Positions 18,242 to 26,770 of a stretch of DNA of 35,431 nt are shown one piece after another. The notes under the pieces are model-generated. The model did not search any database. It had not been told where the DNA came from and was given only the letters and a program-made list of their open reading frames with translations. Source of the stretch: Anaerolinea sp. (GTDB taxonomy: Bacteria > Chloroflexota > Anaerolineae > Anaerolineales > Anaerolineaceae); the NCBI GenBank assembly GCA_013824865.1, contig PNON01000022.1:1-35431 (forward strand), in the 5' to 3' direction. Positions within the stretch are counted from its first letter, which is position 1. Each line of letters begins with the position of its first letter. A program made the position numbers and the translations under genes.

Positions 18242-18451
18242 ATGGAAGAATCTAACAACTGGAAGACGCGGGTTCTCATTATCGGCGGTGTTGTAGGGTT
18301 GATCTCCGGTCTGGGTGCCGCCTATCTGCTCATCCGCCGCTCAGAAGAAGCCCAACGCCAACCCCAGTTAACCACCAGCGATGGTGTTAAAATTGGCATG
18401 GGCATGGCTGGTATATTCAAGCTCATATCCGACCTGGCTTCACCAAAATAA
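18242..18451 (+). CDS. small single-helix membrane protein
   Basis: A 69-residue protein with one glycine-rich hydrophobic helix (about residues 11-28, VLIIGGVVGLISGLGAAYLL) followed by a charged stretch RRSEEAQRQ, a layout seen in YtxH-like small membrane proteins. AGAGAGGAAC lies just before ATG 18242, giving a good ribosome-binding site. Function unknown; position suggests a link with the following permease. Confidence 0.72.
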   Translation: MEESNNWKTRVLIIGGVVGLISGLGAAYLLIRRSEEAQRQPQLTTSDGVKIGMGMAGIFKLISDLASPK

Positions 18452-18481
18452 AAACCACCCTTTCCGAGGATCGAGGCCAGC

Positions 18482-19606
18482 ATGACAGGACGGTTGTGGA
18501 CAATCGTCCGCAAAGAATTCATTCACATCTTTCGCGATATCCGCACCCTGAGTCTGATCGTTTTTCTTCCTATACTGATGCTCTTGCTGCTGGGGTACGC
18601 AGTAGCAAATGACATTGAGAATATTCCGCTGGTTGTTTTAGATCAATCCCGTACGGATGCCAGCCGCGTTTACATTGATCAGTTTACAACCTCGCGTATG
18701 TTCAACTTAAAATACCAGGTGGAAAATGAAACTGAGCTGCTTGACCTCATCGACCGGGGGAAAGCTCAAGCCGGTTTGTTCATACCGGTTGGCTTCACCA
18801 CTCCTTCTCGTGGTTCATCCACCATCCAGGTATATATTGATGGCTCCGATCCGGCAATCGCCCAGGTCATACAACTGGCAGTTGAAACAATTCATCAAAG
18901 CACAGCCAATAAGCAGATGTTGAATACTATCGAACGTTTCGCACCTTCTCTTTCTTCCAGATCACTGGCTGCTTCCTCACTTAAGTATTTATACAACCCG
19001 GATATGCGCCGTATCAACTTTCTCATCCCTGCCCTGGCGGCGGCTATCCTCCAAGTGCAAACCCTGCTGCTCACCGGTTTCGCCATTGTCCGCGAACGGG
19101 AACAGGGTACCCTGGAACAGCTTATTGTGACCCCGATTCAACCCTGGGAATTGATTTTGGGGAAGATCATCCCCTTTATTCTGATCGGCTTTATCAATCT
19201 GTGGTTGACACTTGGACTCGGCAGTCTATGGTTCCATGTTCCACTGGCTGGATCTATGCTGTTATTGGCAGCGCTCAGCCTGCTTTTCATCCTTGGCTCT
19301 CTCGGGCTGGGGATACTCATCTCGGTTGTCGCCCGCTCCCAGGTACAGGCAATGCATATCGCCATGTTCATCAATCTGCCATCCCTCATTCTGTCCGGGT
19401 TCATCTTTCCGCGGTATAACATGCCGCTGGCGGCATATATTGCCAGTTACTTCCTACCCCTCACCTATTTTATCGAAATCATCCGCGGAATTGCATTAAA
19501 AGGGGTAGGATTCTCCCATTTGTGGCCGTCTGTCTGGCCGCTGGCGGTTTACAGTGGCATCGTTTTTACAGCCGGGGTGCTGCTCTTTCGCAAACGTCTG
19601 GAGTAA
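18482..19606 (+). CDS. ABC-2 type transporter permease
   Basis: A 374-residue permease. A first helix (about 22-42) follows the typical start TIVRKEFIHIFRDIRTLSL; about 130 extracytoplasmic residues follow; then five C-terminal helices with the family motif REREQGTLEQLIVTPIQPWE and a late PLTYFIEIIRGI. This is the YhhJ/YbhR (DrrB-like) type used for export of drugs, lipids or polysaccharides. It needs an ATP-binding subunit, but none is encoded next to it. It ends 2 nt before the PfkB-like gene. Confidence 0.88.
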   Translation: MTGRLWTIVRKEFIHIFRDIRTLSLIVFLPILMLLLLGYAVANDIENIPLVVLDQSRTDASRVYIDQFTTSRMFNLKYQVENETELLDLIDRGKAQAGLFIPVGFTTPSRGSSTIQVYIDGSDPAIAQVIQLAVETIHQSTANKQMLNTIERFAPSLSSRSLAASSLKYLYNPDMRRINFLIPALAAAILQVQTLLLTGFAIVREREQGTLEQLIVTPIQPWELILGKIIPFILIGFINLWLTLGLGSLWFHVPLAGSMLLLAALSLLFILGSLGLGILISVVARSQVQAMHIAMFINLPSLILSGFIFPRYNMPLAAYIASYFLPLTYFIEIIRGIALKGVGFSHLWPSVWPLAVYSGIVFTAGVLLFRKRLE

Positions 19607-19608
19607 GG

Positions 19609-20637
19609 ATGACTCTCCCGACTACCCATATGATCAACCCCAAGTATGTGATTGCCGGCAGCTTCAGCCGCGACTTTGTCATCCCTGCCTCTCAGTTTCC
19701 GCGATTGGATTTCATGGGTGGCAATGCTGCTTTTTCAGCCGCCGGGCTGGCATTGTGGGATAAACCGGTCGGAATCATCTCCCGTGTGGGCGCTGATTTT
19801 CCGCAAGAGTGGTTATCCCAGTTGGATGCCTTTGAGATCGATCACCGGGGCGTGAAAACCCTGGCAGAAAACATCGACCTCCGGCATTTTTATGGTTACA
19901 ACCAGGATGGCACCTTTCAGACTGGCAGCCCGGTGGGTCGTTTCGCCGCCATTGAATACCCCATCCCACTGGACCTGCTAAATTATTCCCCCGAAAAACA
20001 ACCTGTCGATGACCTGCGCTCCAGGCGCCCAACTTCTCCACTTTCCACGGATATTCCTGTTGATTATCATGATGCCATTGCTGCTCACCTTTGTCCGATG
20101 GATTTCATTACCCAGAGTTTGCTGCAAACCGTATTACGCTCTGGTGAAATTAAGACCATCACGCTGGAAGCAGACCCGGCTTACCTGCTTCCGGAAAACT
20201 GGAAATCTATACCAACGGTGGTTTCCGGGTTGTCCTGCTTTACTGTGGATGAAGAGCCAATCTCTCTATTCTTTCGCGGCAGGACGATAGAACCCCTTGA
20301 GATGGCATCCGCGCTAGGGAGTATGGGAAGTGAACATATCATCATCCGCAAGAAAGGTGGCGGCAAGCTGCTTTACCAGCACTCCACCAACCGAAACTGG
20401 CTCATCCCGGATTATCCGGTTAAGAAAGTAAATGCTCATTCTTCACAGCATGCCTTCTCAGGCGGTTACCTTGCCGGCTATATCCTTACTTATGATCCGC
20501 TGCTAGCCATGGCATACGGCAACGTTTCAGAATCGATTGCCGCAGAAGGGCTGCACCCTCTCTCTATCTTTGAAGCATTACCTGGTCTGGCGCAAGCCCG
20601 TTTAAAAATTCTGACCGAGCAGGTTACATTGCTCTAA
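19609..20637 (+). CDS. PfkB-like (ribokinase-fold) protein lacking the catalytic Asp
   Basis: A 342-residue protein with the ribokinase fold: FMGGNAAFSAAGLALW and IISRVGADFP near the N-terminus, TLEADPAYL in the middle, and near the C-terminus a stretch that aligns with the family signature DTTGAGDAFxGG. Here that stretch reads NAHSSQHAFSGGYLAGY, so the anion-hole GAG is SSQ and the catalytic Asp is H281. Either it is not a kinase, or it uses unusual chemistry. ATG 19609 comes 2 nt after the permease stop with GTAAGG upstream; the longer open frame from 19522 lies within the permease gene. No enzyme partner that would reveal a substrate is nearby. Confidence 0.75.
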   Translation: MTLPTTHMINPKYVIAGSFSRDFVIPASQFPRLDFMGGNAAFSAAGLALWDKPVGIISRVGADFPQEWLSQLDAFEIDHRGVKTLAENIDLRHFYGYNQDGTFQTGSPVGRFAAIEYPIPLDLLNYSPEKQPVDDLRSRRPTSPLSTDIPVDYHDAIAAHLCPMDFITQSLLQTVLRSGEIKTITLEADPAYLLPENWKSIPTVVSGLSCFTVDEEPISLFFRGRTIEPLEMASALGSMGSEHIIIRKKGGGKLLYQHSTNRNWLIPDYPVKKVNAHSSQHAFSGGYLAGYILTYDPLLAMAYGNVSESIAAEGLHPLSIFEALPGLAQARLKILTEQVTLL

Positions 20638-20683
20638 TACTCGAAATTCACGATACTCTATTACAGCATCGAAAGAGTGAATC

Positions 20684-21685
20684 ATGGAAGCCATCTGGAA
20701 CACCGAAATCATGTGGATCACAGCTTTACAAACCGCGGTCAGCGGATTGACCAGTATGATGCGGGCAATCACCTTCCTGGGCAGTGTGGATTTCTTCATC
20801 TTGGTGATGCCCATCCTGTACTGGTGCGTGGATACGGGACTGGGGCTGCGGGTCGGACTGATCCTCCTGCTTAGCGGACACCTGAATGGGATATTTAAAG
20901 TCCTTTTCCATTCCCCGCGACCTTTCTGGGTGAGCCCCGAGGTAAAAGCGCTCAGTGTGGAGACCTCCTTTGGTATGCCCTCCGGACATTCCATGAATAC
21001 CCTCAGTATTTGGGGATTGGCTGCTTATCTGTTTAATAAGCGCTGGTTTACCCTCCTCAGTGTTTTGGTGATCATTTTAGTGGGACTCTCCCGTCTGGCG
21101 CTCGGCATGCACTTCCTCAGTGATGTCCTCGCCAGTTGGATGCTGGGACTCATCCTATTGCTTTGTTTTGTCCTGCTCGAAAAGAAGGTGGCAGCCTGGC
21201 TTTCCCACCAAAAGCTTTCACGCTTACTGTGGATTGTAGCCACAAGCACAGTCATTCTCATCCTGCTTGGATATTTCCCAAATCTGTTCATGGGGGAATT
21301 CCCCCTCCCCGCGGAATGGATCCAAAATGCACACCTTGCCGGTGAAGACCTTCTCCCGGTTCCTTATGATACGCAAGGGATCTTCACCACCGCTGGCATC
21401 TGGCTGGGAATGGGGATGGGAGTATCCATAATTCACAGGCGCGGCGGGCTCCCCCGTGCTGGTTCACTGAAAAATCAATTGCTGCGGTATGTTATCGGCC
21501 TGACTGGCTTGATGATCCTGTGGTACGGCCTGGGGGCTGTCTTCCCGCGGGGCGAGGAACTGCTTCCACTGCTGTTGCGGATGCTGCGCTACTCATTGGT
21601 TGGATTTTGGATTGGCGCTGGTGCACCATACATATTCTTGAAATATAATCTAACCTCGTTTAAGTCCGTGTCAGCCTCCCCGTAA
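20684..21685 (+). CDS. PAP2-family membrane phosphatase
   Basis: A 333-residue integral membrane protein. All three phosphatase signatures are present: KVLFHSPRP (K72, R79, P80), PSGHS (99-103) and SRLALGMHFLSD (R137, H143, D147). These enzymes remove phosphate from lipid phosphates or pyrophosphates such as undecaprenyl pyrophosphate, outside the membrane. It is longer than the minimal family, with about 150 additional C-terminal residues containing further membrane helices. It stands alone after the PfkB-like gene (46-nt gap) and is followed by a repeat-bearing intergenic region. Confidence 0.88.
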   Translation: MEAIWNTEIMWITALQTAVSGLTSMMRAITFLGSVDFFILVMPILYWCVDTGLGLRVGLILLLSGHLNGIFKVLFHSPRPFWVSPEVKALSVETSFGMPSGHSMNTLSIWGLAAYLFNKRWFTLLSVLVIILVGLSRLALGMHFLSDVLASWMLGLILLLCFVLLEKKVAAWLSHQKLSRLLWIVATSTVILILLGYFPNLFMGEFPLPAEWIQNAHLAGEDLLPVPYDTQGIFTTAGIWLGMGMGVSIIHRRGGLPRAGSLKNQLLRYVIGLTGLMILWYGLGAVFPRGEELLPLLLRMLRYSLVGFWIGAGAPYIFLKYNLTSFKSVSASP

Positions 21686-21981
21686 CGCAGCAGAATGGGT
21701 CCAGACTTGCGCGGAGATTGACTGCCAACCCTCAGTTCTATGTAACCTTTGCAATCTTTGCGCCCTTCGCGGTGGAATGCCCTTCATAAATGATGCTTCG
21801 CGATCGACAGGCTCAGCCCACGACAGGCTCAGGACGCGGCAGGCTCAGCCCTTCGACAGGCTCAGGGTGCAACCCTGGCCAACGACAATTCAACTCTATT
21901 CTCTTCTCTCGATTCTCTAATCTCTTTTTTCTGTAATCTCTGCCGTGAATGATATACACCAAATTCCTCCTTCCTCCGGGA
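21686..21981. other. intergenic region with repeats
   Basis: No gene. It holds a stretch like a dispersed repeat (CTTTGCGCCCTTCGCGGTGG at 21753-21772), the 12-bp direct repeats listed separately, and a pyrimidine-rich tract (about 21888-21945) that resembles, in inverted orientation, sequence after the VOR operon. Confidence 0.6.
21805..21865. repeat. four tandem 12-bp units, REP-like
   Basis: CGACAGGCTCAG occurs at 21805-21816, 21821-21832 and 21854-21865, with a one-base variant CGGCAGGCTCAG at 21837-21848, so units start every 16-17 bp. The last unit sits in CCCTTCGACAGGCTCAGGG, an imperfect inverted repeat of the type common as dispersed extragenic elements in many bacteria. Confidence 0.85.
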
Positions 21982-21990
21982 TGATATAAT
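21982..21990 (+). promoter_or_regulatory. extended -10 promoter for the VOR operon
   Basis: TG-A-TATAAT is a perfect extended -10, 36 nt before the ferredoxin-subunit start. No -35 is recognisable. GGAGGAAGA precedes the ATG. Confidence 0.6.
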
Positions 21991-22026
21991 GAACCCGTAC
22001 GCCAAACTCACATCAATGGAGGAAGA

Positions 22027-22263
22027 ATGCCCCCAAAGGGACGTATTGTTGTGGATGACCGTTATTGCAAAGGCTGTGAGCTGTGTATTACCGAATGCCC
22101 GCAGGATGTTTTGGAATTGGATATGAGTCGGCTGACCTCCAAGGGTTACCACCCTGTCCACTTGAAAGGCCCGGGCTGCACCGGCTGCGCGGTATGTGCC
22201 ATTGTCTGCCCCGAAGCTGCCATCACCGTGTATCGTGAAGTTGTGCAGCGAGGCGAATCATGA
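22027..22263 (+). CDS. vorD: 2-oxoacid:ferredoxin oxidoreductase, ferredoxin (delta) subunit
   Basis: A 78-residue 2x[4Fe-4S] ferredoxin-type subunit. The first cluster motif is CKGCELCITECP (C14, C17, C20, C24) and the second CTGCAVCAIVCP (C51, C54, C57, C61). It passes electrons from the TPP-bearing subunit to an external ferredoxin. It starts the operon after a strong GGAGG ribosome-binding site and its TGA overlaps the alpha-subunit ATG (ATGA at 22260-22263). Confidence 0.94.
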   Translation: MPPKGRIVVDDRYCKGCELCITECPQDVLELDMSRLTSKGYHPVHLKGPGCTGCAVCAIVCPEAAITVYREVVQRGES

Positions 22264-23366
22264 CCAAAGAACTAATGAAAGGTAACATTGCCATCGCCGA
22301 AGCGGCCATCCGCGCCGGGTTGCAGGCATATTTCGGTTACCCCATCACCCCCCAGACCGAGTTGTTGGAATGGATGTCTGCTCGCATGCCGGAATTGGGA
22401 CGTGCATTTGTTCAGTCTGAAAGCGAGCTAGGCGCTATCAACATGGTGTACGGCGCAGCTTGCACCGGCAAGCGCGTGATGACCTCCTCTTCCTCCCCTG
22501 GTGTCAGCCTGATGATGGAAGGGCTCTCCTACATCGCTGGCACTGAAGTTCCCATGGTACTGGTGGATGTGATGCGCGGCGGTCCTGGACTGGGTAATAT
22601 TGCCCCATCCCAAAGCGACTATAACCAGATCGTGCATGGCGGCGGCCATGGTGATTACCATACTATCTGTCTGGCGCCTTCCAGTGTCCAAGAATCGATT
22701 GACCTGACCGTACTGGCCTTTGACCTTGCTGAAAAATACCGCGCCATCAGCGTGGTATTGACGGATGGCTCCCTAGGACAGATGATGGAACCCGGCGAGC
22801 TGCCCCCTATGCAGCCATTGAAAACTAAATTTTCCGATTGGGCTGTATCAGGCACGGAGGGTCGCGAACGGCGTTTCCTCAGCTCCATTTATATCGATCC
22901 GCCTGCCGAGGAAGTAATCAACCTGCGCCTCTTGCGCCGCTGGCAGCAGATCCAGGCGAGCGAAGTGCGCTACAAGGATTATTACCTGGATGACGCGGAC
23001 TTTGCAGTGGTTGGCTTCGGCTCTGTTGGCCGCATTGCGCTCTCTGCGGTGCGTACTGCCCGGGCAGAAGGCATCAAGGTCGGCTTGCTGCGTCCGGTCA
23101 CCGTCAGCCCCTTCCCCACCCAGCAAATTTCAGAACTGGCCACACGTGTCAAGGGCATCCTGGTTACCGAGATGAACTCCGGCCAGATGCTGGATGACGT
23201 GAACCTGGCAGTGGCTGGAAAAGTGCCGGTGGAATTCTTTGCCCGCCTGGGTGGCGTGGTTCCCTTCCCGGACGAGATACTGGCAGAGATTCGCCGCATG
23301 GCTACATCCGACCTGAAATTAGAAGGCCACCCGCGCGATCGCTGGCTGGCTCGCATGGCTGCCTGA
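22260..23366 (+). CDS. vorB: 2-oxoacid:ferredoxin oxidoreductase alpha subunit (VorB type)
   Basis: A 368-residue alpha subunit. The start reads [15 protein letters not shown] then [10 protein letters not shown], and the middle has [35 protein letters not shown] and GGGHGDY, a combination I associate with 3-methyl-2-oxobutanoate (VOR) or 2-oxoglutarate (KOR) enzymes rather than pyruvate enzymes. With the D-alpha-beta-gamma order it makes a four-subunit enzyme that turns a 2-oxoacid, CoA and oxidised ferredoxin into acyl-CoA and CO2, or the reverse. The exact substrate cannot be fixed by eye. Confidence 0.92.
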   Translation: MTKELMKGNIAIAEAAIRAGLQAYFGYPITPQTELLEWMSARMPELGRAFVQSESELGAINMVYGAACTGKRVMTSSSSPGVSLMMEGLSYIAGTEVPMVLVDVMRGGPGLGNIAPSQSDYNQIVHGGGHGDYHTICLAPSSVQESIDLTVLAFDLAEKYRAISVVLTDGSLGQMMEPGELPPMQPLKTKFSDWAVSGTEGRERRFLSSIYIDPPAEEVINLRLLRRWQQIQASEVRYKDYYLDDADFAVVGFGSVGRIALSAVRTARAEGIKVGLLRPVTVSPFPTQQISELATRVKGILVTEMNSGQMLDDVNLAVAGKVPVEFFARLGGVVPFPDEILAEIRRMATSDLKLEGHPRDRWLARMAA

Positions 23367-23378
23367 TAAGGAGAATGA

Positions 23379-24149
23379 ATGACTATTGCTGAAACCCTTG
23401 TTTATTCCCGGCCAAAATCCTTTACCGAGACTCAGAGCCACTACTGCCCCGGCTGCACCCACGGTGTGGCGCACCGGCTGGTGGCGGAAGTACTGGATGA
23501 GATGGGTATGCGTGAGCATACCATCGGTGTGGCATCTGTGGGTTGCTCGGTGTTTGCATACAATTACTTAAATATGGACTTCGTCCAGGCGCCACATGGA
23601 CGCGCCCCAGCCATGGCCACCGGCGTCAAGCGGGTATATCCCGACCGGGTGGTCTTTACCTACCAGGGCGATGGCGATATGATCTCCATCGGCACTGGCG
23701 AAATTATCCATGCGGCTGCGCGGGGAGAAAATATCACGGTCATCTTCCTGAATAATGCCAATTATGGCATGACTGGCGGACAGATGGCGCCCACCACCCT
23801 GCCTGGCATGAAGACCACCAGCTCCCCCAATGGACGCGATGTGGAAACCATGGGTTTTCCCATCCGGGCAGCTGAGATGCTATCCACGCTGGATGGCGCC
23901 AGCTACGTGGTGCGCCGCAGCCTGCACAACCCCAAGAATATCCGCATGGCGAAAAAGGCCATCCGCACTGCCTTTGAAACCCAGGTGCGCGGATTGGGCT
24001 TTTCGATGGTGGAACTGCTCTCCAGCTGCCCCACCAACTGGGGCATCACCCCCGGAGATTCTTTACAATGGATCGAGGACAAGATGGTGCCTTATTACCC
24101 GATCGGTGATTACAAGGTATCTCAAATGGTCGCGGACGCGAAGATATAG
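23379..24149 (+). CDS. vorA: 2-oxoacid:ferredoxin oxidoreductase beta subunit, TPP-binding
   Basis: A 256-residue TPP-binding subunit. CPGCTHG (C23, C26) is typical near the N-terminus; the cofactor motif runs from GDGD (97-100) to NN (125-126) with [13 protein letters not shown] after it. SSCPTNWG near residue 215 is also usual. AAGGAGA precedes its ATG, 12 nt after the alpha subunit. Confidence 0.93.
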   Translation: MTIAETLVYSRPKSFTETQSHYCPGCTHGVAHRLVAEVLDEMGMREHTIGVASVGCSVFAYNYLNMDFVQAPHGRAPAMATGVKRVYPDRVVFTYQGDGDMISIGTGEIIHAAARGENITVIFLNNANYGMTGGQMAPTTLPGMKTTSSPNGRDVETMGFPIRAAEMLSTLDGASYVVRRSLHNPKNIRMAKKAIRTAFETQVRGLGFSMVELLSSCPTNWGITPGDSLQWIEDKMVPYYPIGDYKVSQMVADAKI

Positions 24150-24158
24150 GAGCCAACG

Positions 24159-24695
24159 ATGCAGACTGAGATTGTCATTTCCGGTTTTGGCGGCCAAGGC
24201 GTGCTCTTTGCCGGCCAATTGCTCTCATACGCAGCCATGGATCGCGGTAAAAACGTGACTTGGATTCCATCCTACGGCCCCGAAATGCGCGGAGGTACAG
24301 CCAACTGCACCGTGGTTGTTTCGGATGAGGAGATTGGCTCACCGCTGGCCAGAAACCCGGAGGCGGTTGTCGTGATGAATTTGCCATCGCTAGATAAATA
24401 TGAGCCGCTGGTAAAACCCGGCGGTGTGCTGGTGATCAACCAGTCCATGGTTGACCGGAAAGCCAAACGCAACGATATCCGCGTGGTGTATATTAAAGGG
24501 AATGACATTGCCGAAGAGCTGGGCAACAAACGCCTGACGAATATGGTCATGATTGGCGGCTTACTTGCCAACCATCCCTTCCTGACACTGGAAGATATGG
24601 AGAAGGCGCTCAAAGAACACCTGCCGGCCAAGCATCAAAAACTGCTGGAAGTAAATTACCAGGCACTGCGCAGGGGTGCAGAGTATAAGGCGTAG
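24159..24695 (+). CDS. vorC: 2-oxoacid:ferredoxin oxidoreductase gamma subunit
   Basis: A 178-residue gamma subunit with the family start ISGFGGQGVLFAGQLL, followed by WIPSYGPEMRGGTANCTVVVSD-type sequence (abbreviated SYGPEMRGGTANC) and ANHPFLTLEDMEKAL. It completes the complex, nine bases after the beta subunit. An intrinsic terminator follows 28 nt later. Confidence 0.93.
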   Translation: MQTEIVISGFGGQGVLFAGQLLSYAAMDRGKNVTWIPSYGPEMRGGTANCTVVVSDEEIGSPLARNPEAVVVMNLPSLDKYEPLVKPGGVLVINQSMVDRKAKRNDIRVVYIKGNDIAEELGNKRLTNMVMIGGLLANHPFLTLEDMEKALKEHLPAKHQKLLEVNYQALRRGAEYKA

Positions 24696-24723
24696 AGATT
24701 TAAGAAAAGAGAATTGAGAATCG

Positions 24724-24748
24724 AACGGACGCGAAAGCGCCCGTTTTT
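24724..24748 (+). terminator. terminator of the VOR operon
   Basis: AACGG-a-CGC, GAAA tetraloop, GCG-c-CCGTT followed by a T-run. One A-C mismatch in an eight-pair stem. Confidence 0.85.
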
Positions 24749-24935
24749 GTTATTTATTTACCATTTCTGAAAAGTACGGGATGATTTATGTGGTATTACT
24801 TTTACCGTTATTGACAATCCAGTTTATCATATAAGAAATATCCTATAAGAATACTTCCTGGTGGCTGAAATAACTATGATCAGAAATTCCATAAGCAAAT
24901 TTCAATTCTCAACTCGTCAATTTCGATTCTCGCTC

Positions 24936-25058
24936 CTACCGATATATCCCCTGCGGATCAAGCTCTTCGCGCAAAATGCACAGCCCTTTTTCTGAGGGTG
25001 ACTCCCCGGGTAGGTTGGGTTGAGCGTTAAATGCGAAACCCAACACCCTTCTGCAGAT
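24936..25058 (-). pseudogene. possible 3' remnant of an FAD-linked oxidase gene
   Basis: A minus-strand frame ends EKGLCILREELDPQGIYR-stop (stop at 24936-24938). The pattern of a short helix, then LDPxGI at the very C-terminus, is how FAD-linked oxidases of the GlcD type end. Upstream it runs into the helicase terminator with no start, so at most about 40 codons remain. The identification rests on this short motif. The rest of 24750-25060 shows no gene; 24896-24935 carries a pyrimidine-rich tract like the one before the VOR operon. Confidence 0.3.
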
Positions 25059-25061
25059 AAG

Positions 25062-25085
25062 AAAAAAGGCGCCATCACTGGCGCC
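25062..25085 (-). terminator. terminator of the DEAD-box helicase gene
   Basis: On the minus strand GGCGCCA, a 4-nt loop and TGGCGCC form a perfect 7-bp stem followed by six Ts, 19 nt after the helicase stop. Confidence 0.92.
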
Positions 25086-25103
25086 CTGTTCTTTTATTAT
25101 CTT

Positions 25104-26324
25104 CTACCGGTTCGCGGTGGCGAAGCGGGAGCGGTTGTAATTGTTCTTTGGTCGAGGCTGGTACGTTTTCCGTTCGTCCACCGCAGGTTTGGCGGGCAAA
25201 TACAGGTTAACCTCGAAGCCTTCCAGCTTGCGTCGTTCCAGGTTCTTCCCCATCAGGCGTTCGATGGTACGCACCATGGGTAGATCTTCCTGTGTCACCA
25301 GGGAAAGGGCTGTGCCGAGATGCTCCATGCGTCCGGTACGCCCGGTGCGGTGGGTGTAGGCTTCGGCGGTATCGGGAATATCAAAGTTGATGACATGCGA
25401 CACCTGCGAAACGTCAATGCCGCGGGCGGCGATATCGGTGGCCACCATCACTTTGACGTGGCCGGTGCGGAAAGCATTCATGGCAACCGTACGCTGGGAT
25501 TGGGAAAGGTTGCCCTGCAGGGAAGTGGCTCTGTGGCCAGCCTGGATGAGCTGCATGGCCAGTTTCTTGGCGCGGTGCTTCGTGCGGGTGAAGACCAATA
25601 CCTGTCCTTCACCAGATTCTTTCAGTAATTCCAGCAGCATATCCGGTTTGCGCAGTTGTTCCACCGGATACATGACATGGTTGATGGTATCCAGGGGCGT
25701 GGCGATGCTAATTTCCACCGTCACCGGATTGTGCAGCACTTTTGTCGCCAGGCTGCGAATCTCTTCTGGCATGGTGGCGGAAAATAACAGGGTTTGGCGT
25801 CTTTCTGGTAAAGCGTTGATGATCCGGCGGATGGAGGGTAAGAAGCCCATATCAAACATATGATCAGCTTCGTCCAGCACCAGGATCTCGATGTTGCTCA
25901 GGTTGACGGCACCCTGGTCTTTCAGGTCCAGCAGGCGACCCGGGCAGGCAACGACGATGTCAACGCCATTTCGCAAACCCTTGATCTGGGCCTGTGCGCT
26001 CACCCCGCCATAAACCGTAAGGCTGCGCAGTCCGGTCTGACGGCCAAGTTGCATAATGGCTGTATGGGTCTGCTCTGCCAGTTCGCGGGTGGGGGAGATG
26101 ATCAGGGCGCGCAGTTTTCCGCGCGGACCTTTCATCAGGTGCTGCAGCATGGGCAGCACGAAAGCGGCTGTCTTGCCGGTACCGGTTTGTGCCAGTCCAA
26201 GAACGTCTGTTCCGCCAAGGATGGCTGGAATGGTTTGTGCTTGAATGGGGGATGGGGTGCTGTAGCCAGCAGCCAAAATGCCCGCATTAATATGCGGATG
26301 TAGATTAAAACTATTGAAACTCAT
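25104..26324 (-). CDS. DEAD-box ATP-dependent RNA helicase
   Basis: A 406-residue RNA helicase of the RhlE/CshA style. It has the Q motif (STPSPIQAQ, Q28), Walker A AQTGTGKT (45-52), PTRELAEQ, DEAD in VLDEADHMFDMGF, SAT in LLFSATMP, and in the second domain ATDIAARGIDV and HRTGRTGR. A short basic tail ends PRPKNNYNRSRFATANR, likely for RNA contact. The frame is open to 26393, but ATG 26324 follows AAAGGA by 6 nt and starts the conserved part. Such enzymes help ribosome assembly or RNA decay, often in the cold. Confidence 0.94.
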   Translation of the reverse strand: MSFNSFNLHPHINAGILAAGYSTPSPIQAQTIPAILGGTDVLGLAQTGTGKTAAFVLPMLQHLMKGPRGKLRALIISPTRELAEQTHTAIMQLGRQTGLRSLTVYGGVSAQAQIKGLRNGVDIVVACPGRLLDLKDQGAVNLSNIEILVLDEADHMFDMGFLPSIRRIINALPERRQTLLFSATMPEEIRSLATKVLHNPVTVEISIATPLDTINHVMYPVEQLRKPDMLLELLKESGEGQVLVFTRTKHRAKKLAMQLIQAGHRATSLQGNLSQSQRTVAMNAFRTGHVKVMVATDIAARGIDVSQVSHVINFDIPDTAEAYTHRTGRTGRMEHLGTALSLVTQEDLPMVRTIERLMGKNLERRKLEGFEVNLYLPAKPAVDERKTYQPRPKNNYNRSRFATANR

Positions 26325-26770
26325 GAAAAATCCTTTATGGTGCTGCTGTTTACACGGGAAATAATAATTACCGCGCCCGCTCCTTCGCGCCACATTGTGG
26401 ATACACCATCAGATGATTCAGAGCGGTATTTAATTAGATAACCAGGGGAAACCCTGACCGTTGACGATTTAGTAAATATTCAACTCAAACAAGTTATTTT
26501 ACCACAGAAAAGTTGGAATTGGCGCGTGGCACAAGAATTGAATAAACTTTCATTGGAAAGCAGCCCAAGCCATCGGCAAAGCGTCTTGAACCCTGGAATA
26601 CGTCCAGTCCTGTGGGAAAATATGCGCCTTTGGTTTATACAATGAATTATTTAGCAACGATTGAAATTTCATCAGAAAGGATATTCAGGTTTAATGAGAC
26701 ATGGCCAGTGACCAGCAAAAAAGCCACAGCATTAATACCAATCACTTGTTGTTGTTCACTTTTTTTGGAT
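26325..26770. other. intergenic region between helicase and transporter genes
   Basis: No convincing gene. CAGGG-GAAA-CCCTG at 26443-26456 is a perfect small hairpin that could lie in the helicase 5' leader. A plus-strand frame of 67 codons (26442-26645) has no ATG start or ribosome-binding site. The region is A+T-rich next to its neighbours. Confidence 0.5.

Noticed and set aside
19522-19608. N-terminal extension of the PfkB-like protein
   Set aside because: It lies inside the permease gene; ATG 19609 follows the permease stop.
21805-21865. CRISPR array
   Set aside because: The units are 12 bp with 4-5 bp between them, far too short, and no cas gene is near.
26442-26645. A 67-codon open frame between the helicase and the transporter
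   Set aside because: No ATG, no ribosome-binding site and no recognisable motif.
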